Positions 9,148-17,333 of a stretch of 44,323 bases of DNA are shown piece after piece. The first letter of the stretch is position 1. Each line of letters begins with the position of its first letter. This DNA comes from Bacillota bacterium (GTDB lineage Bacteria > Bacillota > Clostridia > Christensenellales > Aristaeellaceae): NCBI GenBank assembly GCA_023404345.1, contig JAEYCB010000056.1, positions 1 to 44,323 on the forward strand, given 5' to 3'. The position numbers and the translations under genes were made by a program. The notes under the pieces were generated by a model. That model was given only the letters and a program-made list of their open reading frames with translations, searched no databases and was not told the DNA's origin.

Positions 9148-11502
9148 TTATTTCAGAGTCACGACGGTTACGCCCTGTTCACCTTCGCCGTACATGCCGT
9201 CGCGGTATTTTTTCACATTCATGTGTGTGCGCAGATGGCGCTGGATGCCGGCGCGCAGCACGCCGGTGCCCTTGCCATGGATGATGCTGACCTCGTTGAG
9301 ACCGGCCAGCGTCGCGTCCGCCAGGTAGATGTCCACGGCGGCAATGGCTTCATCCAGTGTCATGCCCCTCACATCCACCTCCATGGGCACGGAGGGCTTG
9401 GCGGCGGATACCCGGTTCATCACCCGGCTCTGCTTGGGCTTGTCCGCCTCCACCAGCCGCAGCTGGCTGATATGCGCTTTCATCTTGATGATGCCGGCCT
9501 GAATCTGCACTTCGCCGTTGCGGTCGGCGGGGGAGAGCACCGTGCCCTTTGTGCCCAGATGCACGATCTCCACGCTGTCGCCGGGGCGCACGCTCTTGGG
9601 CGGGGTGAAGTTGACGGCGCTCTTTTCGCTCAGGCCCTCGCTGAGGGCGTCGATGCCGTCCTCCATGCGCTTTTTGAGGCGCTGGACCTCGTGCTCCGGG
9701 GTCTGAGCCTGCTTTTTCATGGCCTTGAGCTCGCGGATGATGCCATCGGCCTCGCGCCGGGCGTTTTCCATCACGCGGCGGGCCTCGTCCTTGGCCTTCT
9801 TGAGGCTCTTGTCGCGGCTTTGCTCGATTTCGCGGCGCAGGCGTTCGGCCTCGTCGCGCAGCTTGACCGTTTCGCGCCGGGTTTCCTCGGCGATTTCCCG
9901 CTCGCGCTCGGCGATCTGGCGGTGATATTCCGCGTTTGCAATCACGTCCTCGAAGCGGATATCCTCCTTGGAAAGCAGTGCCTTGGCCCCGTCAATCAGC
10001 CGTTCGGGCAGGCCCAGCTTACGGGAAATATCAAAGGCGTTGCTCTTGCCCGGAATGCCGATGGACAGGCGGTAGGTGGGCCGGAGTGATTCGACGTCAA
10101 ACTCCACGCTGGCGTTCTCCACGCCGGGAGTGCTCAGGGCAAAGGCCTTGAGCTCGCTGTAGTGGGTGGTGGCCATGGTGCGCACCTTGCGCTCCAGCAG
10201 GCTGGAAAGAATGCTCTGCGCAAGCGCCGCGCCCTCGGTGGGGTCTGTGCCCGCGCCCAGCTCGTCAAAGAGCACCAGGTCGTTGTCCTGAACGCAGGAG
10301 ACGATCTCCACGATATTGGTCATGTGCGAGGAAAAGGTGCTCAATGATTGCTCGATGCTCTGCTCGTCCCCGATATCGGCGTACACCCGGCCAAAGACGC
10401 TTAGCTCCGTGCCCAGCTCCGCAGGCACGTGCAGGCCGCTTTGCGCCATCAGGGTAAAGAGGCCCACGGTCTTTAGCGTTACGGTCTTGCCGCCGGTATT
10501 GGGGCCGGTGATGATGAGCGTGGTAAAGGCGTCGCCCAGCCACAGATCGCTGGGCACGACCTTGTCCGGGTCGATGAGGGGATGGCGTCCACGCACGATT
10601 TTGAGGTACCCGCGCGTGTTGATCTTTGGCAGGCTGGCGCGCATCTCCCGTGCCAGCAGCCCCTTGGCAAAAGCAAAGTCCAGATGCGTGAGCAGCTCGA
10701 TATTGGCAAAGATGCCCTCTGCGTGCGGCGCGATCTGGTCGGACAGCGCCTGCAAAATACGGGCAATTTCCTGCTGTTCCCGCGCGCGGAGCTGCTTTAG
10801 GTCGTTGCCCAGCTCGACCACGAACATCGGCTCGATGAACAGCGTGGCCCCCGTAGCGCTCTGGTCGTGCACCAGACCGGGCACGTTGGCGCGGCATTCG
10901 GCCTTTACGGGAATGCAGTAGCGGTCGCCCCGCATGGTGATGATGCTGTCCTGCAGATACTTGGAAAAGCTGGAGGAGCGGATCATTTGGCTGAGACGGT
11001 CGCGCATACGCTCGTTGGCGCTGCGGATCTGCCGACGGATCTGATGCAGTTCCGCCGAGGCGCGGTCCGCGATTTCCTCCTCGCTGATAATGGCGGCGGA
11101 GATATCGTTTTCGATGCCGTCCAGCGCGGTAAGGCGGATAGCCAGACCGGTCAGAATGGGCGTATCCTCGCGGTCGCGCACCAGCGCGGAGCGGGCCGCG
11201 CGCGCGGCGCGCAGGCAGGCGGCCACGTCCAGCAGCGCGCGCGGGCTGAGACAAGCGCCCTTCTGGGCCAGCGTCACCTGCTCGCGCACGTCGGGAAAGC
11301 CCACCAGCGGCTGTCCGCCCAAATAGCTGAGCAGCACGCAGGCTTCCTCGGTTTCGTCCAGCGCGCGGCGCACCTCGCTCAAATCATCGTAGGGCACGAG
11401 GGCCAGGCACTTTTCCTTGCCCATGTCCGTCAGGGCATGCGCGGCCAGGCGCTCGCGGATTTTGGTAAATTCCAGCACGCGAAGGGCGCGGTCCTGTTCC
11501 AT
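9148..11502 (-). CDS. mutS2: Endonuclease MutS2 / ribosome-rescue Smr ATPase
   Basis: A 784-residue MutS2. The N-terminal part holds MutS-like core and lever regions, then an ABC-type ATPase with Walker A GPNTGGKT (333-340) and Walker B LVLFDELGAGTD (409-420). A long charged coiled coil follows (about 510-640), then a KOW-like segment and a C-terminal Smr domain (about 713-784) with VDVRGM and HGKGTG. MutS2 proteins act on branched DNA, and the Bacillus protein (RqcU) also splits collided ribosomes. The ATG at 11502 sits 6 nt after AAGGAAGGA; the open frame upstream lies in the intergenic region. It is downstream of the U32 peptidase gene by 38 nt. Confidence 0.95.
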   Translation of the reverse strand: MEQDRALRVLEFTKIRERLAAHALTDMGKEKCLALVPYDDLSEVRRALDETEEACVLLSYLGGQPLVGFPDVREQVTLAQKGACLSPRALLDVAACLRAARAARSALVRDREDTPILTGLAIRLTALDGIENDISAAIISEEEIADRASAELHQIRRQIRSANERMRDRLSQMIRSSSFSKYLQDSIITMRGDRYCIPVKAECRANVPGLVHDQSATGATLFIEPMFVVELGNDLKQLRAREQQEIARILQALSDQIAPHAEGIFANIELLTHLDFAFAKGLLAREMRASLPKINTRGYLKIVRGRHPLIDPDKVVPSDLWLGDAFTTLIITGPNTGGKTVTLKTVGLFTLMAQSGLHVPAELGTELSVFGRVYADIGDEQSIEQSLSTFSSHMTNIVEIVSCVQDNDLVLFDELGAGTDPTEGAALAQSILSSLLERKVRTMATTHYSELKAFALSTPGVENASVEFDVESLRPTYRLSIGIPGKSNAFDISRKLGLPERLIDGAKALLSKEDIRFEDVIANAEYHRQIAEREREIAEETRRETVKLRDEAERLRREIEQSRDKSLKKAKDEARRVMENARREADGIIRELKAMKKQAQTPEHEVQRLKKRMEDGIDALSEGLSEKSAVNFTPPKSVRPGDSVEIVHLGTKGTVLSPADRNGEVQIQAGIIKMKAHISQLRLVEADKPKQSRVMNRVSAAKPSVPMEVDVRGMTLDEAIAAVDIYLADATLAGLNEVSIIHGKGTGVLRAGIQRHLRTHMNVKKYRDGMYGEGEQGVTVVTLK

Positions 11503-11540
11503 AAGGGGTCCTTCCTTTCGGAAAATGGTGGGGGCACCGG

Positions 11541-13949
11541 CTATTCCACGCCGCGCGCCCAATGGCCCAAAGTGGTTTCAAAGGCGGCGGGGGCGCAGGA
11601 TGCGCCGGAGAGCAGCGCCGCGTAGGCGCGCGTAAGGGACAGCTGCTCCCTTGCGCTTTCAACGGTGAAGTGCAGGAGCATGCCCGCGCCCAGCGCGCGG
11701 CGGTCCGCGTCGCGGGCGCGCAGGTCGGTGGGCAGCGCCCCCAGCACGCTCAATTCGCAGCCTTCGGGAAAACGCGTGCGCGTCAGGGGGAAGCGGTAAC
11801 CCAACCGGTCGGTAAGGGCGGGGTCAGCTTTCGCGCAGACCATGGATTCGTCCGTGCACAGGGCGCAATCCGCGCGCCCCTGGCGCAGTCCGCGCCGCAC
11901 CCGTTCGGGGCAGTGATTGAGCAGCATGAGCGTTTCGCGGCCATAGACCTTGAGCAGCGCGGGCAAAGGCAGGGGCGTCAGGCCCTTTTGCTCGGGGAAG
12001 GTCCATTCCGGCCAGAGCACGAACCCGCACGCGCCCAGCGTGCGCACGGTCCCGGCGCCCATGGGATTGGTGGCGGGCACCCCCTCCCCGGCCAGCACCG
12101 GCAGGGGGAGGGAAAGGCCCAGCTGTCCCACGCTTTCAGCCATCACGCCGCCCAGCCGGTCCGCATGCGCGCGGATGACGGCCAGACAGGCGTCCTGCGT
12201 GCGCTGCGTCATCTGCGGAGGCAGGCGCAGCCACGTACCGCGCGGCAGGCGCGGCAGGTCGCGCGCGAGCGCCTCCGGCGTAAAGGTGCGGGGCGCAAAG
12301 CACAGAAGCGTGGCTCCCGCCTGCGAAAGGCCCTCGGCCAGCGCCGGGTCCGAAAAGATCACGGCCAGCGTTTCCGGCCCAATGGGAAAATCCGGCTGCG
12401 GGCGCGCGGGGGCTGCGGGCAGAGCGTCGTGACCGAGAGGCCGTCCGGCCGAGGCGAACGCCTCCGTGCGTGCCTGAATAAGCCGTTCCACGGCATCCCG
12501 CCGAAGCGCGTTGAGCGCGCTGACGGGCAGGAAAATTCCCTGATCCATCAAAAGCTGCAAGCGGGTCCCATCCTCCAGCGTGAAGGGCGTGCCGCCCAGC
12601 TTGTCCAGCTGGCGGCGTGCGTCCGCTTCGGCAGAGGGGCGGCTCTTGGCCGCTTGGACAACGGGGCCGGTCGTGGTTACGCTGACTTCCCCGTCGGTGA
12701 GGGCCAGCGTCATGGGCTCCCCCAGCGCAAAGCGGGCCGCCATGCTCACGGGAATGAGGCGGGGCGCATGCGCGCGGGCCTGATCCAGCTGGCGGGCATC
12801 CGCCAGACGGGCAACCTGCATGCCGGGCCTTGCTTCCGTGTCGGGCCGCAGGCGCAGGGAAGCCGTGCCTCCTGCGGGAATCTCCGGCCCGGAATAGCGC
12901 AGGTCGTAGGATTCACCTGCGCCGCGAAGCTGCAGGCTGTCGCCGTCGTGAAGGTCGCGGGCCACATGCAGCGCGGCCAGACGGCCCCGCACGGCCAGCA
13001 CCTTGCCCAGCGGCAGGCCCTCATGGCTTACGCGGTCCGGTGTGACCAGATCCGCGTCCTCCGCGCCCAGAATATGTCCGCGGGTGAAACCGCCGCGGTT
13101 GAAAATCTGCAAAAGCTGCTCGCGCTGCGCCGGGTCCGGGCGGAAATCACCCCGTGCGACGGCATCCAGCGCCCGGCGATAGACCGAAGTGACCACGGCC
13201 ACATATTCCGGGCTTTTGAGCCGCCCCTCCACCTTGAGCGAACGCGCGCCCGAGGCACACAGCGCGGGCAGGTCGTCCAAAAGGCACAGGTCGCGCAGGG
13301 ACAGAAGCGGCCCGCGCATCCCGTCCATGCGGAAACCCTGACGGCAGGGCTGAGCGCAGCGTCCGCGGTTGCCGCTGCGTCCACCGGACATGCTGCTCAT
13401 CAGGCAGCGGCCGCTGACGGCGGTGCACAGCGCGCCATGCACGAATACTTCCGTTTCGATGCCCGTTTCCGTCACGGCGCGCACGTCCTCAAGGCTGCAT
13501 TCGCGCGCCAGCACCACGCGGGAAAAGCCCAGCGAGCGGGCCAGGCGCGCGCCATCGGCGTTGCAGATCGCCATTTGCGTAGAGGCATGCAGGGCAAGCG
13601 CGGGAAACTCCCGCCGCACCATGGCAGCCACGCCCAGGTCCTGCACAATCGCCGCATCCGCGCCAGTGGCGGCAATCTCGCCGAGCGCGGCGCGCAGGTC
13701 CTGCATCTCATCGGGCTTGACGAGCGTGTTCACCGTCACATACACGCGCACATGGTACAGATGCGCATAGCGCACGGCTGCTTCCAGAGCCTCCGCGTCA
13801 AAGTTGGTGGCGCTGGCGCGCGCGCCAAAGGCGCGGTATCCCAGATAAACCGCATTGGCGCCGCTGTCCACGGCGGCGCGCAGGGCGGCCTCATCCCCGG
13901 CGGGGCAGAGCAGTTCGGGAAGCAACAAGGGCATGGGCGATTCGCTCAC
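11541..13949 (-). CDS. Peptidase U32 family protein with DUF3656-type extension
   Basis: The N-terminal half has the U32 signature: PELLCPAGD (11-19), HASTQM (121-126), and a cysteine set C175, C182, C198, C202 in HGALC, GRC, GRC and PCR that fits an Fe-S site. At 802 residues it also carries a C-terminal extension like the DUF3656-containing branch (E. coli RlhA). Members of U32 are now known mainly as RNA hydroxylation proteins (RlhA on 23S rRNA, TrhP on tRNA) rather than proteases. The open frame starts at GTG 13949; ATG 13934 (MPLLLPELL) is an equally plausible start, since neither has a strong SD. It leads the mutS2 - two-component - aroK string. Confidence 0.88.
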   Translation of the reverse strand: MSESPMPLLLPELLCPAGDEAALRAAVDSGANAVYLGYRAFGARASATNFDAEALEAAVRYAHLYHVRVYVTVNTLVKPDEMQDLRAALGEIAATGADAAIVQDLGVAAMVRREFPALALHASTQMAICNADGARLARSLGFSRVVLARECSLEDVRAVTETGIETEVFVHGALCTAVSGRCLMSSMSGGRSGNRGRCAQPCRQGFRMDGMRGPLLSLRDLCLLDDLPALCASGARSLKVEGRLKSPEYVAVVTSVYRRALDAVARGDFRPDPAQREQLLQIFNRGGFTRGHILGAEDADLVTPDRVSHEGLPLGKVLAVRGRLAALHVARDLHDGDSLQLRGAGESYDLRYSGPEIPAGGTASLRLRPDTEARPGMQVARLADARQLDQARAHAPRLIPVSMAARFALGEPMTLALTDGEVSVTTTGPVVQAAKSRPSAEADARRQLDKLGGTPFTLEDGTRLQLLMDQGIFLPVSALNALRRDAVERLIQARTEAFASAGRPLGHDALPAAPARPQPDFPIGPETLAVIFSDPALAEGLSQAGATLLCFAPRTFTPEALARDLPRLPRGTWLRLPPQMTQRTQDACLAVIRAHADRLGGVMAESVGQLGLSLPLPVLAGEGVPATNPMGAGTVRTLGACGFVLWPEWTFPEQKGLTPLPLPALLKVYGRETLMLLNHCPERVRRGLRQGRADCALCTDESMVCAKADPALTDRLGYRFPLTRTRFPEGCELSVLGALPTDLRARDADRRALGAGMLLHFTVESAREQLSLTRAYAALLSGASCAPAAFETTLGHWARGVE

Positions 13950-13965
13950 TTTCGGTCGGAATAGA

Positions 13966-14005
13966 AAAGGGCGGCGCAGGGTGCCACAAACGCCCGTGCG
14001 CCGCC
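13966..14005 (-). terminator. Terminator after the cyclophilin gene
   Basis: Read on the minus strand, a perfect 9-bp stem (14005-13997 with 13978-13970) with an 18-nt loop is followed by CTTTTCTATT. It lies just past the cyclophilin stop. It ends about 15 nt before the U32 gene start, leaving no room for a separate promoter after it. Confidence 0.6.
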
Positions 14006-14013
14006 GCGTTGCA

Positions 14014-14529
14014 TCACAGCTTGGTAAAGGGATACGCGATGCCGTTGGTCTCCACGCGGATGGAGGCGATTACCTGCGGCTCAAGCGGCTTGTCGGCGCG
14101 GTCGGTGCGCTGGGACACGATACCGTCAGCCACTTCCATGCCGCTGGTCACCTTGCCGAAGGCCGCATAGGCGCCGTCCAGATGCGGGCTGTCACTGGTC
14201 ATGATGAAAAACTGCGATCCGGCGCTGTCCTTCATCATGCTGCGCGCCATGCTCAGCACGCCATAGGTGTGCTTGAGCGGATTGGGCACGCCATTCTGGG
14301 CAAATTCGCCCTTGATGCGGTAGCCGGGGCCACCGGTGCCGGTGCCCTTGGGGCATCCGCCCTGAATCATGAAGCCGGGAATGCAGCGATGGAAAATCAG
14401 CCCGTCGTAAAATCCGCTGTTGGCCAGGGAAATGAAGTTGCCTACGCTTTCGGGCGCGATATCGGGGTACAGTTCGCCGGTCATGACGCCGCCGTTTTGC
14501 ATCGTAATGGTAAAGGTGGGATTGGCCAT
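14014..14529 (-). CDS. Cyclophilin-type peptidyl-prolyl isomerase
   Basis: A 171-residue single-domain cyclophilin that catalyses cis-trans isomerisation of X-Pro bonds. Active-site positions are recognisable: FHR (R48), GFMIQGG (F53, Q56), SQFFI (Q106, F107) and the HLDGAYAAFGKV segment. In that segment the Trp of human CypA (W121) is replaced by His, as is common in bacterial forms. No signal peptide is seen, so it is probably cytoplasmic. ATG 14529 follows AAAGGT. It has its own promoter inside the end of ispE and its own terminator. Confidence 0.94.
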   Translation of the reverse strand: MANPTFTITMQNGGVMTGELYPDIAPESVGNFISLANSGFYDGLIFHRCIPGFMIQGGCPKGTGTGGPGYRIKGEFAQNGVPNPLKHTYGVLSMARSMMKDSAGSQFFIMTSDSPHLDGAYAAFGKVTSGMEVADGIVSQRTDRADKPLEPQVIASIRVETNGIAYPFTKL

Positions 14530-14610
14530 TCGAAATCAGACCTTTCTTTGTTGCTTTGCGGGGGAACGGCCATGCCCGCGAAGGGGCCTTTCAAGCCGGT
14601 TCTGCTTAGC

Positions 14611-14639
14611 ATTATAACCCGTTTGTCAGGTGATTGCAA
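14611..14639 (-). promoter_or_regulatory. Promoter for the cyclophilin gene
   Basis: On the minus strand, -35 TTGCAA (14639-14634), a 17-bp spacer and a perfect -10 TATAAT (14616-14611). The -35 box lies within the last codons of ispE. Transcription would start near 14604, about 75 nt before the cyclophilin ATG. Confidence 0.7.
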
Positions 14640-15570
14640 CGCTTTTTTCCCCGCGCGGCAGGGTGCGCGCAAGCCACACGCGGCCCCAGCCCCGCTGTGC
14701 GGACAGCGCCTCCATGGCCGCCTGGGCCGCCACGGCGTCGCCGCAGCGGTCAAATGCACCGTAGACCACCGACCCGCTGCCCGTCATCATGGCACGCGCG
14801 GCTCCCGCAGCTTCCAGCGTCTGCACGGTCTGCGCGAGCGCGGGGCGGGCGGGCTCGCTGACGGCCTGCAGCACGTTAGCCATCGCAGGGGCCAGGGCGG
14901 TCAGATCGCGCCGGAGCAGCGCATCCTGCGCGGCAGCGTTGTCAGGGTGGCGCAGCCTGGCGGGGTTCAGCCGGTCAAAGGCCGAAAACACCTCACGGGT
15001 GCTCAGGCCTTCGCAGGGCTGCACAAGCACCAGCCACACCTGTGGCGCGGGCGTGAGGGACTGGATTCGCTCGCCGATGCCGCCCACACGCGCCAGCCCG
15101 CCCGTGAGGAGAAAGGGCACGTCCGCACCCAATTCCAGACCCAAAGACAACAGCTCCGCACGCGAAAGGCCCAGCCCCCACAGGGCATTAAGCCCCTTGA
15201 GCGCTGCGGCGCAGTCGGCGCTGCCGCCGCCCATGCCCGCGCCCGAGGGAATGCGTTTTTGCAGCAGAATGCGGGCGCCCTGGCGCACACCGCAGCGCTC
15301 GCGCAAAAGCAGGGCCGCCCGGTAGACCAGGTTGGACGCGTCATAGCGCACCCCGGCGGAGGAAAGGCCGTCGCCCGCCTCGGGCCGGGCCGCGCTCTCT
15401 GCGCCGCCGGGCACGGCCTCCAGCGTGAGGTCCTCCGCTTCTTCCATCCACAAAAGGTCGCACAGGGAAACGGTCTGCATCAGCATATCCATCAGGTGGT
15501 ATCCGTCCGGGCGCGTGCCCAGAATATCCAGCGTCCAGTTGATCTTGGCATATGCCGCCAGACAAAGCAT
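14626..15570 (-). CDS. ispE: 4-diphosphocytidyl-2-C-methyl-D-erythritol kinase
   Basis: IspE phosphorylates CDP-ME in the non-mevalonate (MEP) isoprenoid pathway. The 314-residue protein is a GHMP kinase with catalytic K9 in AYAKINW, the GHMP glycine loop IPSGAGMGGGSADC (107-120), catalytic D150 in GADVPF, and the C-terminal MTGSGS motif. It carries an extra Ala/Gly/Glu-rich stretch at about 52-75, longer than usual. It is transcribed away from the DUF1934 gene from the shared promoter region. Confidence 0.95.
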   Translation of the reverse strand: MLCLAAYAKINWTLDILGTRPDGYHLMDMLMQTVSLCDLLWMEEAEDLTLEAVPGGAESAARPEAGDGLSSAGVRYDASNLVYRAALLLRERCGVRQGARILLQKRIPSGAGMGGGSADCAAALKGLNALWGLGLSRAELLSLGLELGADVPFLLTGGLARVGGIGERIQSLTPAPQVWLVLVQPCEGLSTREVFSAFDRLNPARLRHPDNAAAQDALLRRDLTALAPAMANVLQAVSEPARPALAQTVQTLEAAGAARAMMTGSGSVVYGAFDRCGDAVAAQAAMEALSAQRGWGRVWLARTLPRGEKSVAIT

Positions 15571-15631
15571 TGCAACCCACCCTTTCGTTATGGTATAGTT
15601 ACACTATACCATTTTTTTTGCAAACCGTTAA
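15570..15631. promoter_or_regulatory. Palindromic divergent promoter between ispE and the DUF1934 gene
   Basis: A perfect 9-bp inverted repeat (15590-15598 with 15604-15612, 5-nt spacer) holds a TATAGT -10 box on each strand: + strand 15594-15599 and - strand 15608-15603. The + promoter has TTGCAA (15570-15575) with an 18-bp spacer. The - promoter has TTAACG (15631-15626) with a 17-bp spacer. T8 follows at 15612-15619, so the palindrome also looks like a terminator, but no + strand gene lies upstream to terminate. The two promoters must exclude each other sterically. Confidence 0.6.
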
Positions 15632-15645
15632 GGGGGCGGTATCCC

Positions 15646-16083
15646 ATGCCGGCGATTCCGGTGCTGATTACCATTCGTTCCAGCGCGCACCGCGAGCAGG
15701 CCGCGGAGGATGAAACCATCTCCATGCTCACCTCCGGAAAGTTGGAACTGGAGGAAAGCCGTGCTGTAATCCGTTATGAGGAAACGTTGGATGAAAGCCT
15801 GCCTGCCCAGCAGGTGGTCATGACCATAGATGAGGGGGGAGCGACCATGAGCCGCGGCGGCGAATACGCCACGGACATGGTGTTTCGCATGGGCTGCCGT
15901 TATGAAGGCACTTACCGCACCCCCTATGGCGACATGGAGCTGGCCGTGTACTGCACGCGCCTGCGCTATGATCTGGGCGAGGACGGGGGAGAGGTGCAGC
16001 TGAGCTATCAGCTGGATTTGAACGGCTCCTTCGCTGCTATGCACGATTTGGAAATGCGGCTCATCCGCCAGGGCGATGATTGA
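15646..16083 (+). CDS. DUF1934 family protein (YwiB-like)
   Basis: A 145-residue protein matching the DUF1934 beta-barrel family: an N-terminal strand PVLITIRS, a conserved YEETLDE segment, the core TYRTPYGDMELAVYCT, then LSYQLDLNG near the end. In Bacillus the homologue ywiB lies by argS; no argS is seen here. The function is unknown. ATG 15646 follows AAGGGGG. The upstream frame is open but runs through the promoter palindrome and ispE, so it is not coding. Its end overlaps the next gene by 8 nt. Confidence 0.8.
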   Translation: MPAIPVLITIRSSAHREQAAEDETISMLTSGKLELEESRAVIRYEETLDESLPAQQVVMTIDEGGATMSRGGEYATDMVFRMGCRYEGTYRTPYGDMELAVYCTRLRYDLGEDGGEVQLSYQLDLNGSFAAMHDLEMRLIRQGDD

Positions 16084-16621
16084 TCTGGCAGGCGCGCAGC
16101 GCGCGGTGTATGAGGCGCTGAGAGCGGCGGCGGATGCGCCCTGCTTTGTGCGCCTGTGCATGGATCATGGCGCCCTGTGGGTGAGCGACCTGCCGCGCCG
16201 GACGGAGCGGCTGACCCCCGCCACAGCGGCGCTGGATGCACTGGGCATAAGCTGCCGGACGGACCCGGCCACGGGCCTGTGGCGGCTGGACTGGACGGCG
16301 GAGGGCTGGCGCGAACGGCTGGACCGGCTGCCGGACCGGCCGCCCGCTTTGCCGCGCGATGAAGCGCTGCATCCCGCCTATGCCCTGTGCCGCCTGCTGC
16401 TGCTTCATCCCGCACCGGTTGAGCGTCAGCCTATGGCGCAGGTACGGGAGGTGGCGAAGCTGGCGGCGGGTGCGCCGGGGCCGCTTTTGGCCGCTGTGCC
16501 CGCGCTGGCCGGTGAGGCCGCGCGATGCCTTCGCATGGGTATGCCTCTGGCGGAAGGCGCGGGGCGGGTGCTGGCGGACTGGATTGCGCGCATGGACGCG
16601 CAACGCGGACAGGAGGGATAG
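16076..16621 (+). CDS. Hypothetical protein, orphan
   Basis: A 181-residue Ala/Arg/Leu-rich soluble protein with no domain I recognise. It has no signal peptide or membrane segment and is predicted mostly helical. Evidence that it is real is its position: it overlaps the DUF1934 gene by 8 nt, and its TAG stop is 1 nt from the next ATG, a tight operon arrangement. A helical C-terminal part beside a ywiB-like gene could recall an anticodon-binding remnant of ArgS, but no motif supports this. Confidence 0.6.
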   Translation: MIDLAGAQRAVYEALRAAADAPCFVRLCMDHGALWVSDLPRRTERLTPATAALDALGISCRTDPATGLWRLDWTAEGWRERLDRLPDRPPALPRDEALHPAYALCRLLLLHPAPVERQPMAQVREVAKLAAGAPGPLLAAVPALAGEAARCLRMGMPLAEGAGRVLADWIARMDAQRGQEG

Positions 16622-16622
16622 C

Positions 16623-17270
16623 ATGATTCTCAAATACTACGGGCATTCCTTTTTCACATTGACGCTGGAAAACGGCTCGGTCATTGCCTTTGACCCATAC
16701 GGCACGTTTTATGAATACCCCAGGCGGCTGCTGAGGGCGGATGTATGCCTGATTTCCCACCATCATTACGACCATGACGGGCTTTCCTGCCTGGAGAAGG
16801 GAGCGGAGGTGATCGACGCGCCGGGCGCGCATGAGCTGGCTTGCGGCGCGTCCATTCTGGGCGTGCCCACCTTCCACGACGGGCAGGGTGGGGCGCAGAG
16901 GGGCAAAAACACCTTTTTCATCGTTGAGGCGGAGGGACTGCGCGTGGGCCATGCGGGCGATCTGGGCCATTTGCCCACGCGCGCGCAGGCCGCGCAAATC
17001 GGCCGGCTGGACCTGCTGCTGCTGCCTGTGGGCGGCTATTATACCATCGACGCGGCGCAGGCCATGGACGTATGCGGGCTGCTCAAGCCCACGGTGACCA
17101 TACCCATGCACTACCGCACGCAGTACGACCCGGAAATGAACATTGCGCCCCTTGCGGATTTCCTGTCCCTGTGCGGGGCGGAGGATGCACAGATGCCGCT
17201 GCTGCGCGCCGTGAAGGCGGAGATGGCGCAGCGCCCGCCTGTGATTACGCTGGCGATCCAGCCGGGTTGA
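16623..17270 (+). CDS. Metallo-beta-lactamase-fold hydrolase (UPF0173/UlaG-like)
   Basis: A 215-residue MBL-fold protein with the zinc-binding SHHHYDHDG motif, a downstream His (PTFHDGQ), an Asp in VGHAGDLGH and a final His in TIPMHYRTQ, all in the order expected for a dinuclear metal site. It resembles the UPF0173 and UlaG-like groups of metal-dependent hydrolases; the substrate is unknown. ATG 16623 follows AGGAGGG. It is translationally coupled to the orphan gene and lies 63 nt before the CTP synthase homologue. Confidence 0.88.
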   Translation: MILKYYGHSFFTLTLENGSVIAFDPYGTFYEYPRRLLRADVCLISHHHYDHDGLSCLEKGAEVIDAPGAHELACGASILGVPTFHDGQGGAQRGKNTFFIVEAEGLRVGHAGDLGHLPTRAQAAQIGRLDLLLLPVGGYYTIDAAQAMDVCGLLKPTVTIPMHYRTQYDPEMNIAPLADFLSLCGAEDAQMPLLRAVKAEMAQRPPVITLAIQPG

Positions 17271-17333
17271 CAGACCGCTTCGGGCGCGTGCAATCAGACA
17301 AGACCATCCTTATGCAAGGAGCCGATATCCACC

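Noticed and set aside
11562..13964. An 800-codon open frame on the + strand opposite the U32 peptidase gene
   Set aside because: It is antisense to a gene with clear U32 motifs, has low-complexity Arg/Ala/Gln/Gly composition and no family signature. It is a product of GC-rich third positions. The same applies to the long antisense frames at 20220-22223, 22045-24426, 24332-26503 and 29475-31997.
15590..15619. A simple terminator at the palindrome upstream of the DUF1934 gene
   Set aside because: Stem plus T8 fits in shape, but no + strand gene lies between 5013 and this point, the stem is AT-rich, and both strands carry -10 boxes. A promoter or operator explains it better, though a terminator for stray transcripts is not excluded.
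13855..15645. A much longer protein ending in the DUF1934 domain
   Set aside because: The upstream frame is antisense to the cyclophilin and ispE genes and crosses the promoter palindrome. ATG 15646 has its own SD.
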